Origin: JABDOU01 sp041609995
GTDB lineage: Bacteria > Actinomycetota > Acidimicrobiia > Spongiisociales > SHLN01
NCBI GenBank assembly: GCA_041609995.1
Contig: JBFIPU010000055.1
Span: forward strand, 1 to 17,471
Direction: 5' to 3'
Length of the DNA stretch: 17,471 bases
In this document: positions 1 to 10,000 of the stretch, one piece after another
Numbering within the stretch: position 1 is the first letter of the stretch
Layout: every line of letters starts with the position of its first letter
Translations under genes and position numbers: made by a program
The notes under the pieces: model-generated
Told to the model about the DNA's origin: nothing
What the model saw: only the letters and a program-made list of their open reading frames with translations
Databases searched by the model: none

Positions 1-417
1 AGCGAAGACAAGTACCGGGGCGATTGGCTCCTCACCGGGGACCTCGGTTGGGAAGACGATGACGGGTATTTGTGGTTTTCGTCCCGCAAGGACGACGTGA
101 TCATGTCGATGGGATACCGCATCGGTCCCGGCGAGATCGAAGAATGCCTGCTGGGTCATCCCGCCGTTTCGATGGCGGCGGTGGTCGGGGTAGACGATGA
201 GCTGCGGGGCCAGGTGCCGGCCGCCTTCGTGGTGCTGCGCGAAGGGCTGGACCCGCCCGCCGACCTCGAGACCGAACTGCAGGAGCTCGTACGCACGCGG
301 CTGGCAGGCCACGAGGTGCCTCGCACCGTGACCGTCGTGGCCGACCTCCCCCGCACCACCACCGGCAAGATCATGCGACGGGCGCTGCGCGACCAGAGCC
401 TGTCGGACCCTCGATAG
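1..417 (+). CDS. Acyl-CoA/acetyl-CoA synthetase (AMP-forming), C-terminal part
   Basis: Partial gene, open at the left edge; 138 residues are visible, ending in TAG. This is the C-terminal part of an adenylate-forming ligase, which activates a carboxylic acid with ATP and transfers it to CoA. Visible motifs in order: TGDLG (ATP/Mg loop), the hinge region SSRKDDVI followed by GYRIGPGEIE, and near the end the catalytic lysine in TTGKIMRR. The GYRIGPGEIE wording resembles acetyl-CoA synthetase and medium-chain acyl-CoA synthetase more than long-chain ligases, but the substrate pocket lies outside the window and cannot be judged. The GH42 gene starts 9 bases downstream on the same strand. Family assignment is firm; substrate is not. 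Confidence 0.9.
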   Translation, partial: SEDKYRGDWLLTGDLGWEDDDGYLWFSSRKDDVIMSMGYRIGPGEIEECLLGHPAVSMAAVVGVDDELRGQVPAAFVVLREGLDPPADLETELQELVRTRLAGHEVPRTVTVVADLPRTTTGKIMRRALRDQSLSDPR

Positions 418-420
418 GAT
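415..420 (+). promoter_or_regulatory. Possible -10 element TAGGAT for a leaderless GH42 transcript
   Basis: TAGGAT lies 6 bases before the ATG at 427, the spacing at which transcription would begin on the start codon. Its first three bases are the stop codon of the upstream synthetase. The same arrangement recurs before several other genes here. The alternative is that AGGA (416-419) is a ribosome binding site 7 bases from the ATG and the two genes share a transcript. No clear -35 is visible. Confidence 0.35.
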
Positions 421-426
421 CGCTGG

Positions 427-2256
427 ATGCGATTTGGCGTGTGCTGGTTTCCCGAACAGTGGCCCGATGCCGACTGGGCGCAAGAAACCGCACAGATGGC
501 CGACATCGGGCTCGAGCTCGTCCGCATTGGCGAGTTCGCCTGGTCGTCCTACCAGCCTCGCCGGGACCACTTCGAGTTCGGTTGGCTCGACCGGGCCATC
601 GCGACCGCCGGCGACGCCGGATTGTCGGTCGTGCTGTGCACCCCCACCGCCACGCCGCCGGTGTGGCTCATGGAGGAGCGACCCGACATCCTGTCCGTGG
701 GCCCGGATGGGCGCCGGCGGGCATATGGGTCGCGGCGCCACACGTGCCCTACCTCCGCTGCCTACCGGGAGGAAGCCGCAGCCATCACCGGGCAGCTGGT
801 CAATCGCCATGCGACGAACCCGACCATCACCGGCTGGCAGGTGGACAACGAGCCCGGCAACCACGACTCGGCCCGCTGCTGGTGCGGGGAATGCCAGGCC
901 GCATTCACGGCCTGGCTCCAGGCGCGCTATGGAACCATCGACGAGCTGAACCGGGCGTGGGGCACCGCCTTCTGGTCCCAGACCTATCCGGATTTCGAGG
1001 CGGTGCTGCTACCCGTGCCGACCATGACCAGCCACAACCCGTCGCTCGAGCTGGCGCATCGGCGGTTCGCCTCCCACCAGGTCGTCGAGGCCCTCCGTCT
1101 GCAGTTCGACATCATCCGAGGGGCGACAGCCGACGATGTCGCCATCACCACCAACTTCTACAACGAAGACACGCCTGTCGACCAGCGGGCGGTTGCCCGC
1201 CTCGGGGGTGTGGCGTCGATGGACAACTACCCCCATGGTCCCGCCGACCCAATGGTGACCGCCTATCTCCTGGATCTGACGCGGGGAGCCGCCTGGCCCG
1301 ACGGTCAGGCCTGGGTGATGGAACAGCAGCCGGGGCCGATCAACTGGACCGCCCTCAATCCACCCGTGCCACCGGGCCAGGTACGGGTATGGACCTGGCA
1401 GGCCGCCCTGCACGGATACGACGCGGTGGTGTACTTCCGGTGGCGGGCGGCCCGGTTCGCACAGGAGATGTATCACTCCGGCCTCCTCCGACAAGACGGA
1501 AGCCCGACCGCGGCTGCCGACGAGATCCGACGAGTGATCGGCGAAATCAAGGCGGCGGACAACCCGCGTCCGACTCCCCGGGTTGCGCTCCTGCACAGCT
1601 ACGAGGATGTGTGGCCCATCGAGATCAACCCGCACCGGCAGGGCCTCACCCACCGCGACCTGCAGATGGGCCCTTACGCAGCCGCCCGCCGCCTTGGTCT
1701 CGACGTGGCAATCGTGGATCCGCTCGACGACCTGAGCGAGTTCGAACTCGTGCTCGCCCCTGCCCTCCACATCACCACCCCCGACCGCATCCAGGCAATC
1801 CAGACCGCACTCGAATCCGGAACCAGGGTCATCGTGGGCCCCCGCTCGCTCGTGATCGACGAGCACTATGCCTGGTCACCGGACGCACTCCCCGGCGGGC
1901 TGGTGCCGATCCTGGGCACCAGGGTCGTCGAGCACCTGAGCCAAACCGAGGACGTTTCGGTCGGCCCGTGGGCCACCCCGGCCGGTGACTGGACAGATGT
2001 GCTGGGCGAGCCCACCGACGATGAGACCGAAGTGGTGGCGCGATACATGGGTGGCACCTACCTCGACGGGCGCCCCGCTGCCGCCCAGCGAGGGCTGCTC
2101 ATGTACGTCGGGTTCTCTGATGTCGAATCGTGGCTGGAGATCCTGAGCCACCTGCTGGATCTCACCCCGCACGCGCCCGACGTCGAGGTGTTCGAGCGAT
2201 CCGGCTCACATACGACCATCGACCACGCCGCCCTGACCGTGGTGACCCGCCCCTAG
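427..2256 (+). CDS. GH42 family beta-galactosidase
   Basis: 609 residues, a normal length slightly below the usual 650-690 for glycoside hydrolase family 42. These retaining enzymes release terminal beta-D-galactose from oligosaccharides and usually act in the cytoplasm; no signal peptide is present. The N-terminus (FGVCWFPEQWPDADWAQE) is the typical start of the TIM barrel. The acid/base glutamate is E142 in WQVDNEPG and the nucleophile is E299 in WVMEQQPG. Four cysteines at 107, 151, 153 and 156 (RRHTCP and CWCGEC) match the zinc cluster known from Thermus GH42. The trimerisation domain follows from about residue 390 and a beta-rich tail ends the protein. It starts 9 bases after the synthetase. 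Its TAG stop overlaps that of the convergent MFS gene within CTAG (2253-2256). Natural substrate (lactose, galactan or plant oligosaccharides) cannot be told. Confidence 0.93.
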   Translation: MRFGVCWFPEQWPDADWAQETAQMADIGLELVRIGEFAWSSYQPRRDHFEFGWLDRAIATAGDAGLSVVLCTPTATPPVWLMEERPDILSVGPDGRRRAYGSRRHTCPTSAAYREEAAAITGQLVNRHATNPTITGWQVDNEPGNHDSARCWCGECQAAFTAWLQARYGTIDELNRAWGTAFWSQTYPDFEAVLLPVPTMTSHNPSLELAHRRFASHQVVEALRLQFDIIRGATADDVAITTNFYNEDTPVDQRAVARLGGVASMDNYPHGPADPMVTAYLLDLTRGAAWPDGQAWVMEQQPGPINWTALNPPVPPGQVRVWTWQAALHGYDAVVYFRWRAARFAQEMYHSGLLRQDGSPTAAADEIRRVIGEIKAADNPRPTPRVALLHSYEDVWPIEINPHRQGLTHRDLQMGPYAAARRLGLDVAIVDPLDDLSEFELVLAPALHITTPDRIQAIQTALESGTRVIVGPRSLVIDEHYAWSPDALPGGLVPILGTRVVEHLSQTEDVSVGPWATPAGDWTDVLGEPTDDETEVVARYMGGTYLDGRPAAAQRGLLMYVGFSDVESWLEILSHLLDLTPHAPDVEVFERSGSHTTIDHAALTVVTRP

Positions 2257-3491
2257 GCGGCCACCTTCCGGCGGGCTCGGGCCACCAACACCAACGCCCC
2301 CAGCGGGACCGTCGCCAGCGCTGCTCCCGTCAGCGAGAGAGCAGGAAACCCGCCGACGCCGACGATCACACCCGAGATCAGCGCCCCGGTCCCGCCACTG
2401 ATCCAGGTCGCCGAGTCGGCCAAGCCTTGAAGACCGACCCGCTCGGGCAGGGTGAGCCGCGACTGCAGCACGGTGGAGGACGCCACGTATCCGAAGTTCC
2501 AGCCCAGGCCGAGGAGGAACAAGCCGGGAAGGAGAATCGGCAACTCGGCCGTGGTGGCCCGGGCCGCCATCAACCCCGACAACAGGAGAAAGACGGAGCC
2601 GGTTCCGAGGATCCAGCGAGCGCCGTAGCGGTCGACCAGCCATCCGGTGAGGGGCGCAAAGGCGAACATCCCGGCGGTGTGAGCTGTCATCACCCAGCCG
2701 ACATCGTCAAGGCCGTAACCGTTGGCGTCGAGGTGGAGTGGGGTCATCGTCATGATGAACACCATCACGAACTGGCTGATCACCAGGCCCGTCAAGCCAA
2801 GCCGAACCGTGCCCCGGGCCAGCAGACGCAACAGGGGTGGCTTTTCGGCGATGCCGGCCTCACGGGTGTCGATGGCGAGCGACAGCGGGTCCGGGCGAAG
2901 CCATATCCACAGAGCAGTTGCCGCCAGGAACAAGCCGAGCGCCATGAAGGCCAGCGGGCCCAGCAATTCCTCCTGGCCCCGTCCCAGCGCCACTTCCCCC
3001 GCCGGCGCGATCAGGCGAGGGCCCACCACCGCCCCGATCGTGCCCGCCCACACGATGGTGGCGATGGCCGCCCCTCGCCGATGCTCTGGCCGCATGTCGG
3101 CCGCCGCGAACCGGGCCAGCTGGCTCACCGACCGCCCGAACCCGACCAGCAGGAATCCCAAAAGGAGCAACAGGAATGAGCCGGCCACGATCGAGAGCGC
3201 CGCCACGACCGCCCCCGACCCCGCCACCACATATCCTCCGACGAACGTTACGCGTCGGCCCAAAGACTCGCTCAACTTCGTCAGGCCCCACGCCCCGACG
3301 GCCGCACCCAGCGTGCCCATCGAACCCGGAAACCCGCCAAAGGTCTCGGAGCCGGTGAGATCCCGGGCGACCAGGGGGGCTACGGTGATGCCGGCGATGT
3401 AGGCGACCGACACCAGCGCGTTGCCGGCGAACAACGTCCAGATCGACCTGTTGCGCTGCGATTCCAGCTGGTAGGCCGGGACGTTTTCCAT
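2253..3491 (-). CDS. MFS transporter, 12 transmembrane segments
   Basis: 412 residues with about 12 hydrophobic segments, the normal size for a major facilitator superfamily permease of the inner membrane. Family signs: the loop 2-3 motif-A remnant (LSESLGRR), the loop 8-9 equivalent (GWLVDRYGARW) and a glycine/proline-rich segment 5 (GTIGAVVGPRLIAP). The ATG at 3491 gives a short cytoplasmic N-terminus (MENVPAYQLESQ) before the first helix. The sequence resembles drug or metabolite exporters more than sugar symporters, but substrate cannot be assigned. It converges on the GH42 gene, sharing CTAG at the stops, and is divergent from aconitase with 91 bases between start codons. No Shine-Dalgarno precedes it; a -10-like TAGGCT sits 6 bases before the start, so it may be leaderless. 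A role in sugar uptake with GH42 is possible but only inferred from position. Confidence 0.9.
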   Translation of the reverse strand: MENVPAYQLESQRNRSIWTLFAGNALVSVAYIAGITVAPLVARDLTGSETFGGFPGSMGTLGAAVGAWGLTKLSESLGRRVTFVGGYVVAGSGAVVAALSIVAGSFLLLLLGFLLVGFGRSVSQLARFAAADMRPEHRRGAAIATIVWAGTIGAVVGPRLIAPAGEVALGRGQEELLGPLAFMALGLFLAATALWIWLRPDPLSLAIDTREAGIAEKPPLLRLLARGTVRLGLTGLVISQFVMVFIMTMTPLHLDANGYGLDDVGWVMTAHTAGMFAFAPLTGWLVDRYGARWILGTGSVFLLLSGLMAARATTAELPILLPGLFLLGLGWNFGYVASSTVLQSRLTLPERVGLQGLADSATWISGGTGALISGVIVGVGGFPALSLTGAALATVPLGALVLVARARRKVAA

Positions 3492-3497
3492 CGAGCC

Positions 3498-3503
3498 AGC
3501 CTA
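3498..3503 (-). promoter_or_regulatory. Possible -10 TAGGCT for leaderless MFS gene
   Basis: On the minus strand TAGGCT stands 6 bases before the ATG at 3491, with no ribosome binding site between. The position fits transcription starting at the A of the start codon. No good -35 is seen. Confidence 0.4.
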
Positions 3504-3540
3504 TGGCCTGGCGGCCGGCACCGGATCTGATGGGGGCTTG

Positions 3541-3546
3541 TATGCT
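3541..3546 (+). promoter_or_regulatory. Possible -10 TATGCT of aconitase promoter
   Basis: TATGCT is the best -10 match in the 91-base divergent region. It would give a leader of about 30 bases that includes the GGAGG site before the aconitase start. The -35 region is weak. Confidence 0.35.
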
Positions 3547-3572
3547 CAGGGAACGACCGCCACACGACCCAT

Positions 3573-3577
3573 GGAGG
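3573..3577 (+). promoter_or_regulatory. Ribosome binding site fixing the aconitase start
   Basis: GGAGG lies 5 bases before ATG 3583. This favours that ATG over the in-frame TTG at 3538, which has no such site and would overlap the predicted -10. Confidence 0.75.
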
Positions 3578-3582
3578 GAAGG

Positions 3583-6251
<2,669 letters not shown>

Positions 6252-6255
<4 letters not shown>

Positions 6256-7355
6256 GCGGTTGACGTCAGGGCGCGGTCGAGGTCGCGCCAGATGTCCTCG
6301 ACGTCTTCACAGCCGACGCTGAGGCGGATCAACGTAGGAGGGATCGTCTCCTGACCGGGGATGACCGACCTGCGCTCCATGGTGGACTCGACACCGCCCA
6401 GGCTCGTGGCATGGTGAATGAGCTCGACCGCCTCGCACACGGCCGAGGCCCGCTCCCCCTCTCCGGCGGTTTCGAAACTCAACATGGCCCCGAAGCCGGC
6501 CATGAACGAAGACGCCACCTCGTGGTCCTCGTGGCTCGGAAGACCCGGATACCGAACGCGCACTACCTCCGGGTGGGCCTCGAGGCGCTCCGCCAGCATC
6601 ATGGCGTTCTGTGAGGCACGCTCCATCCGCAGCGCCAGCGTCCGTGCCCCCCGCACGGCCAGAAAGGCCTCCATCGCGCCGATCACGCCACCGCTGAGCT
6701 TGCGCCGGTTTTCGAACTCGTCGTACAGATCACCCCGGGCGGTGACCAGCACCCCGCCCAGCAGATCCGAGTGCCCGCCGATGAACTTGGTGGCCGAGTG
6801 CATCACGACATCTGCCCCCAACTCGAGCGGGCTCTGCGCCAGGGGTGCAAACGTGGCGTCGACCGCCAGCACGGTGCCCGGGTTCCTGGGCGCGCCGCAG
6901 ATGACCGGGAGGTCGGCCACGCTCATGAGTGGATTGGCCGGCGATTCGAGCCACACCAGGTCGGCGGTTGCTGCCGCCTCGATCCACCCGGCTGTGTCCG
7001 CCAGGTCGAGGCGCCGCACGCTCCAGCGGCCCAAATCCTCGCCCTCTTCTGCCAGCCCGGCCACCCCGTGGTAGGGGTCGTCGGGCATCGCCAGAACCGA
7101 GCCGACGGCCAGCCGGTTGAGCACCGTTGCGACGGCTGCCATCCCCGAGCTGAACACCAATGCTCTCCCACCCTCCAGGCCACCCATGAGCTCCTCGAGG
7201 GCCTCGGCGGTCTCGGTTCCCTCGCCCCGGGCGTACACCCGTTCACTCGGCAGATAGAAGTTGGAGGCCATGGTGGGAGGGACGTTCAACGGGGCTCCCG
7301 GCGTGCGGTTACGTCCCGCCCAGATCACCCAGGACGCGGGCGACAGATCATCCAA
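6252..7355 (-). CDS. Cystathionine gamma-synthase/lyase family PLP enzyme
   Basis: 367 residues from a proposed TTG start. Fold-type I PLP enzyme of the Cys/Met metabolism family, acting in transsulfuration or methionine/cysteine synthesis in the cytoplasm. The PLP-binding lysine is K190 in HSATKFIGGHSD. D166 (AVDATF) would hold the pyridine nitrogen, SSGMAA (69-74) the phosphate, and Y41/R43 (YARGEGTET) come from the neighbouring subunit. The C-terminal SLGGVEST and RLSVGCEDVED blocks are typical. The open frame extends to 7556, but the extra N-terminal residues are low-complexity readthrough of the upstream gene. TTG 7355 lies 4 bases after that gene's TGA, suggesting translational coupling; GTG 7328 is an alternative. 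Synthase, gamma-lyase and methionine gamma-lyase activities cannot be separated by eye. Confidence 0.85.
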
Positions 7356-7359
7356 TGCG

Positions 7360-7851
7360 TCAGAAACCGATGAAGTTGTTGCCGAAGTAGAACGCCCCGG
7401 CAAAGGCGGCTGCCACCCCGGCCGCCGTCGTGAGAATGGCTTTCCCGAAGGTGAAGTCGTGCGCCTCGTCGATCGCCACGGTCGCCGTGACCAACACGTA
7501 CGGCCAGACGATGAAGTTCCCGACCAGGGGGATGAAGAACAACAGCATCGGCGCAAAGGCGAATCCGAGTGCGCGAGCCACCTGCCCCAGATCGCCGTCT
7601 CCCCCCAACAGGCGGCCGACGATCATCGCCACCCCCGAGAACACCAGCCATACACCGAGGGCCAGCAGTGCACTGCGCCACATAGAGGCCAGCAGCTCCT
7701 GGTTGCCCGGCCGCAGTGCTCCGTGCACGGCCCAGGAGACGGCTCCCAGAACCACGACCAGGGCAGCATCGAAATTGAACCGGCTGTCGTTCTCGACGGT
7801 GTTGTAGAAACGGCGATTGAGAGTTAGTGCTCCGGCGACGTTCTGCAGCAT
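7360..7851 (-). CDS. Yip1-family membrane protein (second tandem copy)
   Basis: 163 residues with about five hydrophobic segments. It is clearly related to the gene just upstream: both begin MLQN, both have FYN followed by an acidic stretch, GALRPG or SALRPG, GGD-DxGQ (or DFGQ) before an LGF-AP block, and EAHDFTxGKA before the last helix. This is the layout of the Yip1 domain family, whose bacterial members are poorly characterised membrane proteins. Start ATG 7851 is chosen because it lies 2 bases after the upstream TAG and gives the MLQN start shared with its paralogue; the longer frame to 8133 only reads through the upstream gene. Middle gene of a three-gene unit ending with the PLP enzyme. 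Confidence 0.8.
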   Translation of the reverse strand: MLQNVAGALTLNRRFYNTVENDSRFNFDAALVVVLGAVSWAVHGALRPGNQELLASMWRSALLALGVWLVFSGVAMIVGRLLGGDGDLGQVARALGFAFAPMLLFFIPLVGNFIVWPYVLVTATVAIDEAHDFTFGKAILTTAAGVAAAFAGAFYFGNNFIGF

Positions 7852-7853
7852 GA

Positions 7854-8333
7854 CTACACGAACGGCAACAGGCCGCGAAGCAACGCGAACACGATCCAAC
7901 CGAGGATGGCGGTTGCCAGCGCCTTCCCGGTCGTGAAGTCGTGAGCCTCGCGAATACCGACCACCGAGGCGATCAAGGTCAACACGAGCCCGATGACGGC
8001 ACCGATCCAGGGAATGATGGATAAGACCATGGGAGCCTGGGCAAAACCCAGTACCCGGCTGGACTGGCCGAAGTCGCTGTCGCCCCCGAGCGTGTTCCCG
8101 ATGATGTTGGTGATGAACGAGTAGGCCAGCCATCCGACGATCCCGGCGGCGGCCGCAATCAGCGCCGAACGCACCACGTCCTGGTCACCCGGTCTCAGAG
8201 CTGAACCAATGGCTCCGGCGACCGACGTGACCACGACCACCATCGCCGCCTGGCCGCTGAATTTGCGATCGTGTTCGATCAGGTTGTAAAAACTCCGGTC
8301 GAGCATCGAGGCCCGCATCATGTTCTGCAGCAT
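7854..8333 (-). CDS. Yip1-family membrane protein (first tandem copy)
   Basis: 159 residues with five predicted membrane segments (around residues 28-45, 58-78, 90-108, 108-125 and 138-157). Key conserved patches are FYNLIEHD near the N-terminus, GGDSDFGQ, LGFAQAPM and REAHDFTTGKA. It belongs to the Yip1 domain family; function in bacteria is not established, with membrane organisation or transport often suggested. It is the first gene of the operon and the likely parent or sibling of the following copy. The start ATG 8333 has no Shine-Dalgarno. A TAACCT -10-like box lies 7 bases before it. Confidence 0.8.
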   Translation of the reverse strand: MLQNMMRASMLDRSFYNLIEHDRKFSGQAAMVVVVTSVAGAIGSALRPGDQDVVRSALIAAAAGIVGWLAYSFITNIIGNTLGGDSDFGQSSRVLGFAQAPMVLSIIPWIGAVIGLVLTLIASVVGIREAHDFTTGKALATAILGWIVFALLRGLLPFV

Positions 8334-8340
8334 GGGGCGA

Positions 8341-8346
8341 AGGTTA
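8341..8346 (-). promoter_or_regulatory. Possible -10 TAACCT for leaderless Yip1 operon
   Basis: Read on the minus strand, TAACCT is 7 bases before ATG 8333. The 50-base gap after the SRPBCC gene gives room for a promoter. The same hexamer at the same spacing precedes the thioredoxin-like lipoprotein gene at 9515. Confidence 0.45.
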
Positions 8347-8383
8347 ACCGTTGCGCCCAGGCGACGCCCTCGGCGGTGCGCAG

Positions 8384-8821
8384 TCAGGCCTTGGAGTTGA
8401 GCGTATCCTCGAGGCCCTCGGCGGCCTTCTTGACGATCTTTGCGAAGGTCCCGTTCAAGAAGAACTCCACGATCTTCAGCGGCCCGTTGAGACCCAGGTT
8501 GGCCTCGTACACGATCCAGGTGGTGGTGGGGTCGCTGCTGAAGGTGATGACGTCGCGGGCCCAGGATCGGTCGCTGGTACCTTCGATGATGATGCGTTCG
8601 TTGGCAACGGCCTCGGTGACGGTGTAAATCAGGGTGACGTCGCGGCCGGCGAACGGTGCCACCACTTCATACTGGGCACCCTGGCCGGGCCCGGCGCCCG
8701 CCACCTGCCGGCTGCTCTTGACGCCCGGATCCCACTCGGGGACGTTGGTGAAGTCGAGGACGTAGGCGTATGCCTTCTCGAGCGGCACCTTGGCTTCGAC
8801 CGTCTCGATGTAGCGTCCCAT
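8384..8821 (-). CDS. SRPBCC family protein (polyketide cyclase/START-like fold)
   Basis: 145 residues from ATG 8821. The sequence fits the SRPBCC helix-grip fold: a first strand (YIETVEAKV), the two small helices with the typical VPEWDPGV turn (W30), a run of alternating strands, and a long amphipathic C-terminal helix (FAKIVKKAAEGLEDTL). Such proteins bind hydrophobic ligands in a deep cavity, and actinobacterial genomes carry many of unknown substrate. It is cytoplasmic, with no signal peptide. The open frame extends 5 codons to a TTG at 8836, but that would overlap the -10-like TATCAT. It follows the sulfite-oxidase-like gene by 45 bases, so it could be transcribed alone or by readthrough. 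Ligand unknown. Confidence 0.82.
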   Translation of the reverse strand: MGRYIETVEAKVPLEKAYAYVLDFTNVPEWDPGVKSSRQVAGAGPGQGAQYEVVAPFAGRDVTLIYTVTEAVANERIIIEGTSDRSWARDVITFSSDPTTTWIVYEANLGLNGPLKIVEFFLNGTFAKIVKKAAEGLEDTLNSKA

Positions 8822-8827
8822 GCGAGG

Positions 8828-8833
8828 ATGATA
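8828..8833 (-). promoter_or_regulatory. Possible -10 TATCAT for leaderless SRPBCC gene
   Basis: TATCAT, a good -10 match, sits 6 bases before ATG 8821 on the minus strand in the 45-base gap. No ribosome binding site is present. No TTGACA-like -35 is seen at 16-18 bases. Confidence 0.5.
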
Positions 8834-8866
8834 CAAACGGATGCGGCCGTATGCCGACCCGGGTGA

Positions 8867-9478
8867 TCAATCGCCCCAGTAGCGCTGCTCTTTGAACGGA
8901 TCGCCGTACATGTGGTATCCGTTGCGCTCCCAGAATCCCGGCTCATCACGGTCGACCAGCGTGAACCCGCGGCACCACTTGACCGACTTCCAGAAGTACA
9001 GGTGGGGCACCACCAGCCGCAACGGCCAACCGTGCTCGAGCTCGAGCTCCTCACCGCCGAAGCGGTATGCAAACAGGTTGTCTGCCCGACGGAAGTCCTC
9101 GATCGGCAGGTTGGCGGTGAAAGCGTGCTCGGCATTGACGATCACGTGCGTGGCAGCCGGGTCGACCCCGACTGTGTCGAGGAAGGTGGACACCGCCACC
9201 CCCTCCCATTCGGTGTCGAACTTCGACCATTTCGTGACGCAGTGGATGTCGGCCACGATCCGGGTCGCATCGAGTGACAGGATCTCCTCGTAGGTGTAGG
9301 TGCGCGGGCTCGTGACCAGTCCGCCGATGGAGAAATCCCACGTGGCCAAATCGATCTTCGGCACCGAGCCGGTGTGGAGAACCGGAAACCGGTCCGTCAC
9401 GTATTGACCAGGCGGCAACCGGGTCGGATCGAGCCCACGGGCCCGCATCTCGTCCGGCTGCCGATCGAAGAAACCCAT
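8867..9478 (-). CDS. Sulfite-oxidase-like molybdopterin oxidoreductase
   Basis: 203 residues, a single molybdopterin-binding domain of the sulfite oxidase/YedY superfamily. C80 in DIHCVTKWSKFDTEWEGV is the expected molybdenum thiolate ligand; the following W-K-F-W-G-V pattern is diagnostic. The GWPLRLVVPHLYFWKSVKW block completes the cofactor pocket. The dimerisation domain and haem domain of true sulfite oxidases are absent. So is a Tat signal peptide, so unlike MsrP/YedY it would stay in the cytoplasm. Substrate is unknown; many actinobacteria carry this short form. It is divergent from the thioredoxin-like lipoprotein gene with only 36 bases between starts. The ATG 9478 has no Shine-Dalgarno but has TAGTCT 6 bases upstream. 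Confidence 0.9.
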   Translation of the reverse strand: MGFFDRQPDEMRARGLDPTRLPPGQYVTDRFPVLHTGSVPKIDLATWDFSIGGLVTSPRTYTYEEILSLDATRIVADIHCVTKWSKFDTEWEGVAVSTFLDTVGVDPAATHVIVNAEHAFTANLPIEDFRRADNLFAYRFGGEELELEHGWPLRLVVPHLYFWKSVKWCRGFTLVDRDEPGFWERNGYHMYGDPFKEQRYWGD

Positions 9479-9484
9479 CCGCCG

Positions 9485-9490
9485 AGACTA
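9485..9490 (-). promoter_or_regulatory. Possible -10 TAGTCT for sulfite-oxidase-like gene
   Basis: Read on the minus strand, TAGTCT lies 6 bases before ATG 9478. Its partner on the plus strand (TAACCT, 9502-9507) is only 11 bases away, so the two divergent promoters sit back to back. Confidence 0.5.
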
Positions 9491-9501
9491 CCGGCGCGTC
9501 G

Positions 9502-9507
9502 TAACCT
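9502..9507 (+). promoter_or_regulatory. Possible -10 TAACCT for thioredoxin-like lipoprotein gene
   Basis: TAACCT is 7 bases before ATG 9515, with no ribosome binding site between. Any -35 would overlap the opposing promoter or the start of the sulfite-oxidase-like gene. Confidence 0.5.
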
Positions 9508-9514
9508 CTTGCCG

Positions 9515-10000
9515 ATGAGTCGTGGCTTGAAGTATTTGGTGGTGGCTGCCGTGTTCCTTGCGTCCTGCGGCTCCGGGTTCGAGGCCTACCCGGCACCGCC
9601 CGTCTCAGCCCCCTACCTGGAATCGGCCGGGGCGTTCGATCTCGCCGACCACCTCGAGAGCGACGGAAGGCCAATCCTGCTCAACCTCTGGGCCTCGTGG
9701 TGCGGACCATGCCGCGACGAGATGCCGGCCCTCGATGCGGCCAGCGCCTCCCGGCCGGACGTGGCCTTCATCGGAGTGGCCGTGCTGGACATCGAAGCTG
9801 ACGCCCGCGCCTTCCTGGAGGAGGTTCCGGTACGCTTCCCGATCGCATGGGACGACGATGGCAGCGTCGCCGAGGCCCTGGGGGTCAACGGCTTGCCCGT
9901 GACGATGGTGATCGACCAGAACGGCATGGTGACCCGGGAGCACCGAGGGCCACTGGATCTCGACGACGTCGACGGCCTGCTCCCCCGGGAGGGCGAGTGA
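9515..10000 (+). CDS. TlpA/ResA-like thioredoxin-fold lipoprotein
   Basis: 161 residues from ATG 9515. A lipoprotein signal is visible: basic start (MSRGLKY), hydrophobic stretch and lipobox LASC with the lipid-carrying C18. The mature part is a thioredoxin fold of the TlpA/ResA class, with WCGPC (C63 and C66) after strand LLNLWAS and the cis-proline P128 in NGLPVTMVID. It would sit on the outer face of the membrane and reduce disulfides or apocytochrome cysteines. No cytochrome maturation genes are in the window to support the latter. The open frame begins at 9374 but that part is antisense to the sulfite-oxidase-like gene. Its TGA overlaps the GTG of the NDH-2 gene by 4 bases, so the two are almost certainly one operon. 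Confidence 0.9.
   Translation: MSRGLKYLVVAAVFLASCGSGFEAYPAPPVSAPYLESAGAFDLADHLESDGRPILLNLWASWCGPCRDEMPALDAASASRPDVAFIGVAVLDIEADARAFLEEVPVRFPIAWDDDGSVAEALGVNGLPVTMVIDQNGMVTREHRGPLDLDDVDGLLPREGE

Noticed and set aside
441..1988. Long open frame overlapping the GH42 gene on the same strand
   Set aside because: Arg/Pro/Gly-rich translation typical of an out-of-frame GC-rich gene; the GH42 frame has all catalytic and zinc residues.
2130..3179. 349-codon plus-strand frame opposite the MFS gene
   Set aside because: Low-complexity, charged translation with no domain; the antisense MFS frame has twelve clean membrane segments.
427..3491. GH42 plus MFS as a sugar uptake and hydrolysis operon
   Set aside because: The genes converge, so they are not co-transcribed, and the MFS sequence shows no sugar-symporter signature; only a weak positional association remains.
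3538..3582. TTG start extending aconitase by 15 residues
   Set aside because: No ribosome binding site, overlap with the likely -10, and the ATG at 3583 has GGAGG at good spacing.
7356..7556. N-terminal extension of the PLP enzyme
   Set aside because: The extra 67 residues are Ser/Arg/Pro-rich and lie over the Yip1 gene in another frame; the family starts near the SWVIWAGRN segment.
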